A stretch of 64,000 nucleotides of DNA. It comes from Neobacillus sp. SuZ13. Its GTDB lineage: Bacteria; Bacillota; Bacilli; Bacillales; Cytobacillaceae. The stretch's first letter is position 1. Each line of letters opens with the position of its first letter. The stretch covers positions 1,411,501-1,475,500 of the forward strand of contig NZ_CP126107.1 of NCBI RefSeq assembly GCF_030123365.1, read 5' to 3'. The notes beneath the pieces are model-generated. The model was not told the origin of the DNA. It ran no database searches and saw nothing but the letters and a program-made list of their open reading frames with translations. Below are positions 25,588 to 34,894 of this stretch, in pieces. A program made the translations under genes and the position numbers.

Positions 25588-26310
25588 ATGGAGAATCGCA
25601 ATTTTCAGATGGATACCCAATGGAATATTATTCATTACCCAGAGAAGCCTACAGGATTTGGGATCTTAGTACTTGGAGATGAAAGGCATTTTGTCGATGA
25701 CTGTAAATGCTTTTGGACACAAAATGAAGGTAAGTTGGCAATTATCAACCAGCTAAAAGAAAAAGGGTACACCATTTTTTCCTCGAATCTTTATGGGCGA
25801 AACTGGGGGAGCGAAAATGCTGTTGAACTCGCAGAGAGGTTATACCAGCATGTGATCCGAAGCGAGATTCTAAATAACAAAATTCATATTTTGGCAGAAG
25901 GTATGGGGGCATTGGTTGCATTGAAATTAATGGAAAAGATGAAGCACAGGATTAGGTCGATCATTTTACTTAATCCGATTCTATCCTTAAAACATCATCT
26001 TGAACAAGAAAAGGAACATAAATTTTTTTACAAAAAGTTACTGAGAGAATTATCATTAGCGCATCAAATAGAACAGAATTTACTCGAAAACACTATTCTT
26101 AACAAGGAAGAAACCATTAAACAACCATTTGACTGTCCAGTTAAAATAATTCATGTCCTGTCTGGGGCAAAATCCTATAACCAGTCTAAATTGTACCAAC
26201 AATTAATTAGTGTATCAGAAATAAATCCAACATTTATTCTTCCAGAAAAAAAACAACAACTAGCGATCATTATGATAAAGTTCTTCAACAGCCATGAATC
26301 GGTCTTATAA
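25588..26310 (+). CDS. yjaU: YjaU-like protein with an alpha/beta-hydrolase fold lacking the nucleophile
   Basis: 240 residues. The fold resembles a small alpha/beta hydrolase: GFGILVLGDERHF near residue 20, SSNLYGRNWG near 63, and a nucleophile-elbow segment HILAEGMGALVAL near 100 in which the usual Gly-x-Ser-x-Gly Ser is Gly. It is therefore unlikely to be an active serine hydrolase, but that may be normal for this family. ATG at 25588 behind AAAAGGAG is preferred to an ATG 87 bases upstream. Positioned as yjaU in the yjzD-yjaU-yjaV-comZ order. Confidence 0.72.
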   Translation: MENRNFQMDTQWNIIHYPEKPTGFGILVLGDERHFVDDCKCFWTQNEGKLAIINQLKEKGYTIFSSNLYGRNWGSENAVELAERLYQHVIRSEILNNKIHILAEGMGALVALKLMEKMKHRIRSIILLNPILSLKHHLEQEKEHKFFYKKLLRELSLAHQIEQNLLENTILNKEETIKQPFDCPVKIIHVLSGAKSYNQSKLYQQLISVSEINPTFILPEKKQQLAIIMIKFFNSHESVL

Positions 26311-26316
26311 ACTTCA

Positions 26317-26382
26317 TCCTCCCCGCAAGAAATAATTCCTTAACGATGCGCATAGGATTCATTAAGGTTAGTGTGGGGAGGA
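26317..26382 (+). promoter_or_regulatory. Nested hairpin that buries the Shine-Dalgarno of the yjaV-like gene
   Basis: TCCTCCCCGC (26317-26326) pairs fully with GTGGGGAGGA (26373-26382), which contains the ribosome site. Inside lies CCTTAA (26338-26343) paired with TTAAGG (26362-26367). Confidence 0.6.
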
Positions 26383-26389
26383 AAAATAT

Positions 26390-27229
26390 ATGGACAAGGC
26401 AATTCTTTTTGGGATGTTTGACTTTGTGAATTTTCATATTTGCAAGAGTTTGTTAAATAAAGGGATAGAGGTAGATGGTATTCATCTAGAAGAGACGGAT
26501 TATATGGAATTTATAGAAGAAAAAAGGCTTGAAGTGGGCCGAAATGCAAACTTGGTTGAACAATCATTATCCGAGTGGGAGCGTGAGCCAGTAAAACCCA
26601 CACCTAATACTAGTCTGATCATTTCAATATATGATCTTTATATGAGTAAAAAAGAAAAAATTTTACAGGATAAAAATGTAACTAAGCATATGATTCAATA
26701 TCTAGCGGTTAATAAGAACGATGTTAATAATGTACTAATTCTCCCCGTACAAATGCTGGCGAGTACATTTAGGGGCAAGGAAATAGAGGGATTTCTGGAT
26801 TTAATAAAAGAAACAGGAAAGAATACGCAGTTTATTTACTTACCCGCAGTTTATGGTCCATGGCAAACGTCTACTTTTTTATTTCAGAAAGTATTAATTT
26901 CAAAATATCAAGAAATAAAGATTACTACTGATGAACGGGAATGGTCTAATGATGTCCTTTTTATAAATGATGCACTAGAGGCGATCTTAGATATAATGGA
27001 AACAGGAAAGGCAGGCAGTTATATACTTGAAAGTGGCAAGCAGAATCAATGGTTGAGATGTGCCGACTATCTAAATATCACTGAAAATCATCGGGTGGAA
27101 AATGGTTTTGAATCATTGGATTTGAATTCTGACATTGTAAAAGTCTCCATAAAAAAAAGAACTCCATTAAAAACATCCATTCAAGAGCAAATGGATCATG
27201 TCCAGAGATTGCATGCAAATCAGTTGTAA
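26390..27229 (+). CDS. yjaV: YjaV-like NAD-dependent epimerase/dehydratase homologue
   Basis: 279 residues with the fold of extended SDR epimerases: an N-terminal strand-turn-helix AILFGMFDFVNFHICK, where the GxxGxxG loop is degenerate, and the family-typical FIYLPAVYGPWQTS near residue 144. The catalytic Ser-Tyr-x3-Lys is not evident, so activity is doubtful. Strong ribosome site GGGGAGGA, but it is buried in a predicted hairpin. The med gene that follows yjaV in B. subtilis is absent; comZ comes next. Confidence 0.7.
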   Translation: MDKAILFGMFDFVNFHICKSLLNKGIEVDGIHLEETDYMEFIEEKRLEVGRNANLVEQSLSEWEREPVKPTPNTSLIISIYDLYMSKKEKILQDKNVTKHMIQYLAVNKNDVNNVLILPVQMLASTFRGKEIEGFLDLIKETGKNTQFIYLPAVYGPWQTSTFLFQKVLISKYQEIKITTDEREWSNDVLFINDALEAILDIMETGKAGSYILESGKQNQWLRCADYLNITENHRVENGFESLDLNSDIVKVSIKKRTPLKTSIQEQMDHVQRLHANQL

Positions 27230-27319
27230 AGTGTCCTGAGTTTTGTATAGAATATGTTTGAAATAGGGATGATGAAAGAAAGGATTCATTTCGCTAATAA
27301 TAAGTTAGAAGGAGATAAT

Positions 27320-27511
27320 ATGATAAGTCAGGATAAATCTCTAGAATTTATGCAGATCGCGATGAAATACTTACCCGAAGCTAAAGAACAATTGGACAAG
27401 GCAGGCGTTGAATTATCAATGGATTTAATCCAGCCGTTCATGAACCTTTTTACAAAGGTTATGCAAGAGGCATACGAACTCGGGTTAGCTGAAGGACGTA
27501 AAGAAATGTAA
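27320..27511 (+). CDS. comZ: ComG operon repressor ComZ
   Basis: 63 residues, equal to B. subtilis ComZ, starting MISQDKSLEFMQIAMKYLPE and ending LGLAEGRKEM. In B. subtilis it represses the comG operon for the DNA-uptake pilus. ATG lies behind GAAGGAGAT; an upstream in-frame ATG at 27254 is rejected. Followed by a strong terminator. Confidence 0.9.
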   Translation: MISQDKSLEFMQIAMKYLPEAKEQLDKAGVELSMDLIQPFMNLFTKVMQEAYELGLAEGRKEM

Positions 27512-27515
27512 AAAG

Positions 27516-27553
27516 AAATAAGCTCTCAAACGCGGGAGCTTATTTCTTTTTCA
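27516..27553 (+). terminator. comZ terminator
   Basis: GAAATAAGCTC pairs with GAGCTTATTTC, followed by a T-rich run. Confidence 0.88.
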
Positions 27554-27599
27554 ATATTTACCCTAAACAGTTGCTTAAATTAGACTTTATTTGATAAAA

Positions 27600-27616
27600 T
27601 TAGTACCAAGTCATAA
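27600..27616 (+). promoter_or_regulatory. FapR operator of fabH-fabF (degenerate right half)
   Basis: TTAGTACCAAGTCATAA: left half matches the FapR site TTAGTAC-N3-GTACTAA, right half has two mismatches. The perfect version is at 62149, before fabI. Confidence 0.75.
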
Positions 27617-27674
27617 TAATTGATATTAAACAGTAGAATATAGAATCTTGTCATAAATAAAGGAGATGGACCGT

Positions 27675-28607
27675 GTGAGAGCAGGGATTGTAGGTATCGG
27701 TAGATATTTACCAGAGAAAATTGTTACCAATAAGGATTTAGAAAAAATTATGGATACATCTGATGAATGGATTCGTACAATGACAGGAATCGAAGAGAGG
27801 AGAATCGCAGCCGATGATGTTGAGACTTCGGACATGGCATTTGAAGCGGCCCAAAAGGCGATTCAAGATGCAGGGATTACTGCCGAAGAGATTGATTTAA
27901 TATTGGTAGCTACGGTTACTCCTGATACTCCTTTTCCTTCGGTTGCATGCAGAATTCAAGAAAGGCTGGGAGCAAAGAAGGCAGCAGCAATGGATGTCAG
28001 TGCTGCTTGTGCTGGTTTTATGTACGGTATTGTGACTGGTAAACAATTCGTGGAAACCGAAGTTTATAAATATGTTCTAGTCGTTGGAGTGGAAAAACTT
28101 TCGAAAATTACAGACTGGTCTGATCGCAATACAGCAGTTTTATTTGGGGACGGTGCTGGAGCGACAATTATCGGACCTGTTTCAGAAGACCGAGGAATTC
28201 TTTCCTTCGAACTTGGGGCTGATGGGACAGGATCTAAGCATCTGTACCAGGATGAATATATTATTATGAACGGTAGAGAAGTTTTCAAATTTGCTGTTAG
28301 GCAAATGGGGGAAAGCTGTATTAATGTTCTCGAAAAAGCAGGTTTATCAAAAGATGATGTCGATTTCCTGATTCCTCATCAGGCAAATATTCGTATTATG
28401 GAAGCGTCTAGACAAAGATTAGAATTACCAGTTGAAAAAATGTCAAAAACCATTAATAAATACGGAAACACTTCTGCAGCGTCGATTCCCATTTCACTTG
28501 TAGAAGATTTGGAAGAGGGAAGAATTAAGGATGATGACATTATTGTCATGGTAGGTTTCGGCGGAGGCCTAACTTGGGGTGCGATTGCGATTAAATGGGG
28601 AAGATAA
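27675..28607 (+). CDS. fabH: Beta-ketoacyl-ACP synthase III
   Basis: Starts fatty acid synthesis by condensing a (branched) acyl-CoA with malonyl-ACP. About 310 residues, as B. subtilis FabHA. Catalytic triad visible: Cys in SAACAGF near residue 112, His in IPHQAN near 237, Asn in YGNTSAAS near 267. The GTG at 27675 lies 9 bases after AAAGGAG and the protein then begins [14 protein letters not shown]; the ATG at 27666 touches the ribosome site. Cotranscribed with fabF under FapR. Confidence 0.95.
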   Translation: MRAGIVGIGRYLPEKIVTNKDLEKIMDTSDEWIRTMTGIEERRIAADDVETSDMAFEAAQKAIQDAGITAEEIDLILVATVTPDTPFPSVACRIQERLGAKKAAAMDVSAACAGFMYGIVTGKQFVETEVYKYVLVVGVEKLSKITDWSDRNTAVLFGDGAGATIIGPVSEDRGILSFELGADGTGSKHLYQDEYIIMNGREVFKFAVRQMGESCINVLEKAGLSKDDVDFLIPHQANIRIMEASRQRLELPVEKMSKTINKYGNTSAASIPISLVEDLEEGRIKDDDIIVMVGFGGGLTWGAIAIKWGR

Positions 28608-28652
28608 TGAACAGAATGAGCAAAAAGATAAGAAATGAAGGAGATAGATAAT

Positions 28653-29891
28653 ATGGAAAAGCGCAGGGTTGTAGTAACAGGCATAGGTGCAGTAACGCCG
28701 CTTGGAAATGATGCCGAAACTACTTGGAAAAATATATTAGAAGGGAAATCTGGGATTGGGCCGCTGACAAGAGTTAATGCAGATGAATATCCAGCAAAAG
28801 TTGCTGCAGAATCAACTGATTTTAATCCTGAAGCATTTATGGATAGAAAAGATGCACGCAAAATGGATCGTTTTACACAATTTGCGGTTGCCTCGGCAAT
28901 CATGGCAGTGAAAGATGCTAATTTAACCATTAATGAAGAAAACTCCCATCGTGTTGGAGTATGGATTGGTTCTGGAATTGGCGGAATGGAAACCTTTGAA
29001 CAGCAATTTGAAATATTTCAAAATAGAGGATATAAGCGTGTTAGTCCATTTTTTGTTCCAATGTTAATTCCAGATATGGCAACAGGACAAGTTTCCATTA
29101 CATTAGGTGCGAGAGGCTTCAATTCATGTACGGTAACCGCCTGTGCAACTGGAACAAATTCGATTGGTGATGCCTTTAAAGTCATTCAACGCGGTGACGC
29201 AGATGCAATGGTTACAGGCGGAGCAGAAGCACCGATTACAAAAATGTCAGTCGCAGGGTTCTGTGCGAATACTGCTTTGTCCACCAATCCAGACCCAAAA
29301 ACAGCTAGCAGACCATTTGATAAAAATCGTGATGGATTTGTCATTGGCGAAGGTGCAGGGATTATTGTCTTGGAAGAACTTGAACATGCCTTAGCGCGTG
29401 GTGCCAAAATCTATGCTGAAATTGTCGGCTATGGGGCAACTGGTGATGCCTACCATATTACAGCACCGGCACCAGGTGGTGAAGGCGGCGCCCGTGCTAT
29501 GAAAATGGCCATTAATGATGGTGGGTTAAAGCCGGATGAAATTGATTATGTTAACGCCCATGGGACTAGTACAGAATATAATGACAAGTTTGAAACCCTT
29601 GCAATGAAAGAGGTATTTGGTGAGCACGCCTATAACTTAGCAATTAGTTCAACGAAATCTATGACTGGGCATCTTCTTGGTGCTGCAGGCGGTGTAGAAG
29701 CGATTTTTACGGTATTAGCGATAAGAGACAGTATACTGCCACCTACCATTAACTATGAAACACCAGATCCAGAATGTGATTTAGATTATGTACCAAATAA
29801 AGCACGTCAAAAGGAAATTAAAGCAGCCATGAGTAATTCATTAGGATTTGGCGGACACAACGCTACGATTGTATTTAAAAAATACGAATAA
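28653..29891 (+). CDS. fabF: Beta-ketoacyl-ACP synthase II
   Basis: Elongates acyl-ACP by condensation with malonyl-ACP; the cerulenin target. 412 residues. Cys nucleophile in TACATGT near 163, His in [10 protein letters not shown] near 304, Lys in STKSMTGH and His in GHLLGAAGG near 340, all present. ATG behind GAAGGAG; an earlier in-frame ATG at 28635 overlaps it. Second gene of the fabH-fabF operon. Confidence 0.96.
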   Translation: MEKRRVVVTGIGAVTPLGNDAETTWKNILEGKSGIGPLTRVNADEYPAKVAAESTDFNPEAFMDRKDARKMDRFTQFAVASAIMAVKDANLTINEENSHRVGVWIGSGIGGMETFEQQFEIFQNRGYKRVSPFFVPMLIPDMATGQVSITLGARGFNSCTVTACATGTNSIGDAFKVIQRGDADAMVTGGAEAPITKMSVAGFCANTALSTNPDPKTASRPFDKNRDGFVIGEGAGIIVLEELEHALARGAKIYAEIVGYGATGDAYHITAPAPGGEGGARAMKMAINDGGLKPDEIDYVNAHGTSTEYNDKFETLAMKEVFGEHAYNLAISSTKSMTGHLLGAAGGVEAIFTVLAIRDSILPPTINYETPDPECDLDYVPNKARQKEIKAAMSNSLGFGGHNATIVFKKYE

Positions 29892-29900
29892 ACATCTACG

Positions 29901-29937
29901 AACGACCAGACAAATATGTCTGGTCGTTTTTTTAACC
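29901..29937 (+). terminator. fabH-fabF terminator
   Basis: ACGACCAGAC pairs with GTCTGGTCGT, followed by seven T. Confidence 0.92.
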
Positions 29938-30008
29938 ATTTTACCTATGAACCTCTTTCGATAACCTTCATAAACTGTTCAGAGAGGCTAGGTAAATGGG
30001 GTGTAAAA

Positions 30009-30809
30009 ATGGGAATCATTCGAACAGATTATTGGATGGAAAAGGAGTTTGACAGACCTGTAAAGTTGTGTGAGAAACTAGAGCCATTTTTTATTAAACA
30101 AACGCCAAAGGAAATATATACTCAATTATTGAATTTTGGTATGTACCGTCCCTCCAGATCCGCTCGAATTATTATTGACCGAATGAAAGAACAAAAGGCT
30201 TGGACTCAAGTGGAACAACTCTTTCATCACTATAAAGAGAAATGGAATGGTCCTGACATACCAGTATTTCTTTTTCCCGTAGCACAAGCAGGCGGGTTCT
30301 TTCTTAGAGAAGCTAAAAGTAAAGCTGGTGTCTCATTTCCTGATAAAATGTTCCTTTTTCTCTCGCATTTTGAGGATCCGAAAGAAATAGAGGCACTAAT
30401 GGTCCATGAATATCATCACGTCTGCCGGCTAAGAAAGTTGAATAAAAGAATGGAAGACTATACTTTACTTGATTCAATAATTATAGAAGGACTTGCTGAA
30501 TATGCTGTTTTAAAAAATTGTGGTTCGGAATATTTAGCCACATGGTGCCGTATGTATAATAAAAAAGAGTTACTAAAATTTTGGGATAAATATATAAAAA
30601 AACAACTTGGTACGAAGAAAAATGAAAGAGGACACGATGAACTACTATATGGAGAGGGAAGGCTGCCAAGACTTCTCGGTTACGCAATTGGATATGATAT
30701 TGTTGAACATTTTTACAAAACCAATCCTTATTCTACGAAACTATCATTTTCCATTCCCGCAATAGAGTACCTAGAAAACTATAAGAATTACATCGAAAAA
30801 AGCCAATAA
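30009..30809 (+). CDS. yjaZ: DUF2268 zinc metalloprotease-like protein
   Basis: 266 residues, close to B. subtilis YjaZ (261). The HEXXH zinc motif is in MVHEYHHVCR near residue 131, with a plausible third ligand Glu in IIEGLAEYAV near 160. No signal peptide, so cytoplasmic. Substrate unknown. ATG at 30009 behind GGGGTG; the longer ORF runs back into the fabF terminator and is rejected. Followed by the app operon as in B. subtilis. Confidence 0.87.
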   Translation: MGIIRTDYWMEKEFDRPVKLCEKLEPFFIKQTPKEIYTQLLNFGMYRPSRSARIIIDRMKEQKAWTQVEQLFHHYKEKWNGPDIPVFLFPVAQAGGFFLREAKSKAGVSFPDKMFLFLSHFEDPKEIEALMVHEYHHVCRLRKLNKRMEDYTLLDSIIIEGLAEYAVLKNCGSEYLATWCRMYNKKELLKFWDKYIKKQLGTKKNERGHDELLYGEGRLPRLLGYAIGYDIVEHFYKTNPYSTKLSFSIPAIEYLENYKNYIEKSQ

Positions 30810-30944
30810 AACTAGACTTAAAAAAAATCAAATGACTTAATTTAGAGAATTCAAATAAATCTTGCAATTGTAACAATTTCGTAATAAAATTTCAAGTAAA
30901 TAGTTTGAATAAACAGAATAATTTAAAAAGTTAGAAGGTGTACT

Positions 30945-31970
30945 ATGAGCACAAAAAAATCGTTGCACAAAGAGGCACCATTGCTCGAGGTGAGAAACTT
31001 AAAGACTGCATTTGATATTGACGGAACTGATTATAATGCAGTAGATAATGTTTCATTTAATGTTAAGCCGGGACAAATTGTTGGAATTGTTGGAGAGTCT
31101 GGTTGTGGCAAATCCGTTATGAGCCTTTCCATTATGAAGCTTTTACCTAAGGGAAGCGGAAAAATAAAAACAGGTGAGGTTATTTTTGATGGAATAAATC
31201 TTGAGAAAATGTCCGAATCTCAAATCAATAAAATTCGTGGGAAAGACGTCTCGATGATTTTCCAAGAGCCGATGACTTCATTAAATCCAGTTTTTACAAT
31301 AGGCTATCAACTACAGGAAGTCCTTTTTAATCATTTAAAAATTACAAAGAAAGAAGCCAGGCTAAAATCAATCGCCCTATTAAAAAGTGTCGGAATCTCA
31401 CGACCTGAAAAACTGGTTGATGAGTATCCACATCAACTATCCGGCGGGATGAGACAAAGAGTGATGATCGCTATTGCCATTGCTTGTCAGCCTAAATTAT
31501 TAATTGCAGATGAACCAACGACTGCTCTGGATGTTACTGTTCAAGCTCAGATATTAGAACTTCTAAAGGAAATTCAGGCAGTAAATGACATGTCTATAAT
31601 TTTAATAACACATGATTTAGGTGTGATAGCGGAAATGTGTGATGAAGTTATGGTGATGTATGCCGGAAGGATTGTTGAACGTACGGATGTTGATACGCTT
31701 TTCCATAATCCAAAACATCCATATACTAGTCTACTATTGGGGGCAATCCCGAAAATGGATGGACAAGAAGAACGGTTAAGTTCGATTAAAGGTATCGTGC
31801 CATCGCTTATTCATATGCCAAAAGTGGGCTGCCGTTTTGCGAATCGATGTCCAAAGGCAATGCCTGAATGCACGACAATCACCCCTTTACTTGAAGATGT
31901 TGAACATGGCCACGAAGTTGCATGTTTACTCTATGAAACAAGTAAACCAATTGAAGGGGTGAGATCATGA
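30945..31970 (+). CDS. appD: Oligopeptide ABC transporter ATP-binding protein AppD
   Basis: 341 residues. Walker A GESGCGKSV near residue 50, ABC signature LSGGMRQR near 167, Walker B LLIADEPTTALD near 185, and the C-terminal OppD/DppD oligopeptide extension with Cys-rich end (CRFANRCPKAMPEC near 300), which in relatives binds an Fe-S cluster. First gene of appD-appF-appA-appB-appC, the B. subtilis order. Overlaps appF by 4 bases (ATGA). Imports oligopeptides as a nutrient and signalling source. Confidence 0.93.
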   Translation: MSTKKSLHKEAPLLEVRNLKTAFDIDGTDYNAVDNVSFNVKPGQIVGIVGESGCGKSVMSLSIMKLLPKGSGKIKTGEVIFDGINLEKMSESQINKIRGKDVSMIFQEPMTSLNPVFTIGYQLQEVLFNHLKITKKEARLKSIALLKSVGISRPEKLVDEYPHQLSGGMRQRVMIAIAIACQPKLLIADEPTTALDVTVQAQILELLKEIQAVNDMSIILITHDLGVIAEMCDEVMVMYAGRIVERTDVDTLFHNPKHPYTSLLLGAIPKMDGQEERLSSIKGIVPSLIHMPKVGCRFANRCPKAMPECTTITPLLEDVEHGHEVACLLYETSKPIEGVRS

Positions 31971-32977
31971 AGACCGTTTCAGTACATAAACAGGGTGACC
32001 ATTCTCCCTTACAATCAGAAAATCTATTAGAGATTAAAAATCTTAAAACCTATTACCCTGTTAAAGGCGGATTTTTAAAACGCACAATTGGAAATGTAAA
32101 AGCAGTGGATAATATCTCTTTTGAGATTAAAAAAGGGGAAACCCTTGGGCTAGTTGGTGAATCTGGATGTGGTAAATCAACTGCAGGCAGAACAATCCTT
32201 CGACTATTAAAACCAACAGAGGGCCAAATTCTCTTTAATGGTAAAGACATTACCAAAGTATCAGGCAAATCACTTCGCGAGATTCGAAAAGATATGCAAA
32301 TGGTGTTTCAGGACCCTTATGCTTCTTTGAATCCGATGCAAATGGTTGGGGACATTATCGCTGAGCCTATTTATAACTTTTCTAAAAAAAGTAAGGATGA
32401 ATTAAAACAGGAAGTCATGGATTTGTTAAATAAAGTAGGGTTACCGCCAGATGCCTATTACAAGTATGCACATGAATTTTCTGGGGGCCAGCGTCAAAGA
32501 ATCGGAATTGCTAGAGCGTTAGCATTAAAGCCGAAATTAATTATTGCCGACGAACCTGTTTCAGCACTCGATGTCTCAGTCCAATCTCAGGTTTTAAATT
32601 TGTTAAAAGATTTGCAAGAAGAATTTAACCTTACTTTTCTTTTTATAGCACATGATTTAAGTGTTGTTAAACACATGAGTGACCGAATCGGTGTTATGTA
32701 TCTAGGTAATTTGGTTGAGGTTGCAGATAAAGAAGATTTATATGCTGAGCCTCTCCATCCATATACACAAGCATTAATTTCAGCAATTCCATCTCCTGAC
32801 CCCAGGGTGAAAAAAGAGCGGATTATCTTAAAAGGTGATGTGCCAAGCCCAATTAATCCTCCAATGGGATGCTCATTCCATCCGCGCTGCCCCATGGCAA
32901 TGGAGCAATGTTCTAAAATTTTGCCGGTATTAAAGGAGGTGAAGCCATCTCATCGAGTAGCTTGCCACCTTTACTAG
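31967..32977 (+). CDS. appF: Oligopeptide ABC transporter ATP-binding protein AppF
   Basis: 336 residues. Walker A GESGCGKST near residue 67, signature FSGGQRQR near 170, Walker B LIIADEPVSALD, and the C-terminal motif PMGCSFHPRCPMAMEQC near 305. Second ATPase of the pair; it lacks its own promoter and starts at the overlapping ATGA. Followed after 72 bases by appA. Confidence 0.93.
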   Translation: MKTVSVHKQGDHSPLQSENLLEIKNLKTYYPVKGGFLKRTIGNVKAVDNISFEIKKGETLGLVGESGCGKSTAGRTILRLLKPTEGQILFNGKDITKVSGKSLREIRKDMQMVFQDPYASLNPMQMVGDIIAEPIYNFSKKSKDELKQEVMDLLNKVGLPPDAYYKYAHEFSGGQRQRIGIARALALKPKLIIADEPVSALDVSVQSQVLNLLKDLQEEFNLTFLFIAHDLSVVKHMSDRIGVMYLGNLVEVADKEDLYAEPLHPYTQALISAIPSPDPRVKKERIILKGDVPSPINPPMGCSFHPRCPMAMEQCSKILPVLKEVKPSHRVACHLY

Positions 32978-33049
32978 AAAAGCGAAAGCTCATGAACGCT
33001 TTCACTAGACAGTAGCGAAAGAAAAATAAAAACTATAGGGGGGAAACAA

Positions 33050-34765
33050 ATGAAGAAGAGAAGTATGCTGATGCTAGCGGCATTGATGCTGGTTCTATCC
33101 GTATTTTTAGCGGCCTGCAGCGGCGGAGAAAAAACGGGGACAAGCAAAAACGAAGATGATGGTAAGACTGGAGAAACTGCTGGAAAACCACAAGATGGCG
33201 GGACACTAGTTTATGCACTTGATTCTGCGCCAGAGGGTAAATTTAACTATTCATTTTATGGAAATGCAAGCGATCAGTATGTTATTGATTTCTTTGATGA
33301 AAACCTAATTGATTATGATGAAAATCTAAAGGCACAGCCTCATATCGCCTCATGGAAAACAACAGACAATAAAGTTTTCGATTTCGAAATCAAACAAGGT
33401 GTAAAGTGGCACAATGGCGACGAATTATCAGTTAAAGACTGGGAATTTGCATTGAAGGTTATCGCTGATAAGGATTATGATGGTCCACGTTTTGATAACG
33501 TAAGAAACATTGTGGGTGCACAAGATTATCATGATGGAAAAGCGAAAGAAATCGCTGGTATTAAAGTAGTGGATGATTATCACATCCAAATCACTTTTGA
33601 TAAAGCTCGTGTAAACAACTTGGATAATCTTTGGACATACCCGATGAATCGTACGGAATTTAAAGGACTGGCAGTAAAAGATATGATGGCATCCGAACAA
33701 GTTCGGACCAAGCCTGTTGGTTTAGGACCATTTAAAGTAACGAAAGTAATTCCAGGTGAATCTATAGAAATGGAACGCTTTGATGATTACTTTGGCGGCA
33801 AACCGCATATAGAAAAAGTAGTTATTAAAGTGATCGATCCATCTCTTTCTGTTGGAGAACTAAAAAACGGAACACTTGATATGACTTCTTTCCATCCAAG
33901 TATTATTGATCAAGTGAAAGCACTTGATAATGTAAATGCTGTAACCTATCCTGGCGTAAGCTATTACTATGTTGGTTTCAGATTAGGTACTTGGGATGGC
34001 GAGAAAAACATCATGAACGAACCTAAATATCAAGAGAAAAAGCTTCGTGAAGCAATGTATTATGCAATCAATCGTGAAGAATGGGTTAAGGCGTTTTTCT
34101 TTGGTGTAGGTAAGCCAGTAAACCGTCCAATTCCAACAAACCATTGGATTGCAGCCCCTAATGAAGAATTAGAACAATACAAATATGATCCTGAAAAGGC
34201 TAAGGCATTATTAGATGAAGCAGGATACAAAGATGTTGATGGCGATGGCTTCCGTGAAGATCCAAATGGGAAGAAGTTTGTTGTTAATTTCAGCCACTAT
34301 GCAACTGATAACCCTACATTTGAATCGCGCGCTAAGGCAATGACTCAATATTGGGAAGCAGTTGGCTTGAAGACGAAATTAACAATGACAGATGTAAACC
34401 TTTATTATGAAATGCTTGATAAAGCTGATAAATCAATGGAAGTATTCTTCGGCGGCTGGTCAACTGGTTCAGATCCAGATCCGACTCCACTTTGGGGATC
34501 AAAAGCTGTTTGGAACTATCCACGCTGGGTAAATGCTGACAGTGATAAATTGTTAGATCAAGCACTTGATATCAATGTTGTAGGAACAGATAACGACAAA
34601 CGTAAGGATCTTTATGTCCAATGGCAAAAGCTATTCATGCAAGATCTACCAGCTTTACCAATTGCTGAACTAGAAGAAACAATGGCAGTCAGCAAGCGAG
34701 TGCAAGACGTTAAATTTGATGTATCTGGTATGAATCGTCCAAACGAATGGTGGATTAAGCAATAG
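33050..34765 (+). CDS. appA: Oligopeptide-binding lipoprotein AppA
   Basis: 571 residues, solute-binding protein family 5. A lipoprotein signal with lipobox LAAC (Cys near residue 23) anchors it outside the membrane, followed by a Gly/Lys/Glu-rich linker. Family-5 features: NGDELSVKDWEFALK near 127, REAMYYAINREEW near 338. Strong ribosome site GGGGGGAAAC. Unlike B. subtilis 168, where appA carries a frameshift, the frame here is intact. Confidence 0.92.
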   Translation: MKKRSMLMLAALMLVLSVFLAACSGGEKTGTSKNEDDGKTGETAGKPQDGGTLVYALDSAPEGKFNYSFYGNASDQYVIDFFDENLIDYDENLKAQPHIASWKTTDNKVFDFEIKQGVKWHNGDELSVKDWEFALKVIADKDYDGPRFDNVRNIVGAQDYHDGKAKEIAGIKVVDDYHIQITFDKARVNNLDNLWTYPMNRTEFKGLAVKDMMASEQVRTKPVGLGPFKVTKVIPGESIEMERFDDYFGGKPHIEKVVIKVIDPSLSVGELKNGTLDMTSFHPSIIDQVKALDNVNAVTYPGVSYYYVGFRLGTWDGEKNIMNEPKYQEKKLREAMYYAINREEWVKAFFFGVGKPVNRPIPTNHWIAAPNEELEQYKYDPEKAKALLDEAGYKDVDGDGFREDPNGKKFVVNFSHYATDNPTFESRAKAMTQYWEAVGLKTKLTMTDVNLYYEMLDKADKSMEVFFGGWSTGSDPDPTPLWGSKAVWNYPRWVNADSDKLLDQALDINVVGTDNDKRKDLYVQWQKLFMQDLPALPIAELEETMAVSKRVQDVKFDVSGMNRPNEWWIKQ

Positions 34766-34894
34766 GTTTCTAAAAAATACTAACTCAATTTTAAACTTCA
34801 AATGGGAGATGGGTATACTTCTCCCATTTGAATAAGCTGGTATTGATTTACATGCTCGTGTGTACCAAAGCTTATTTAGACAAGGAGAATGCAC

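Noticed and set aside
29916..30008. N-terminal extension of yjaZ
   Set aside because: It begins inside the fabF terminator hairpin and has no ribosome site.
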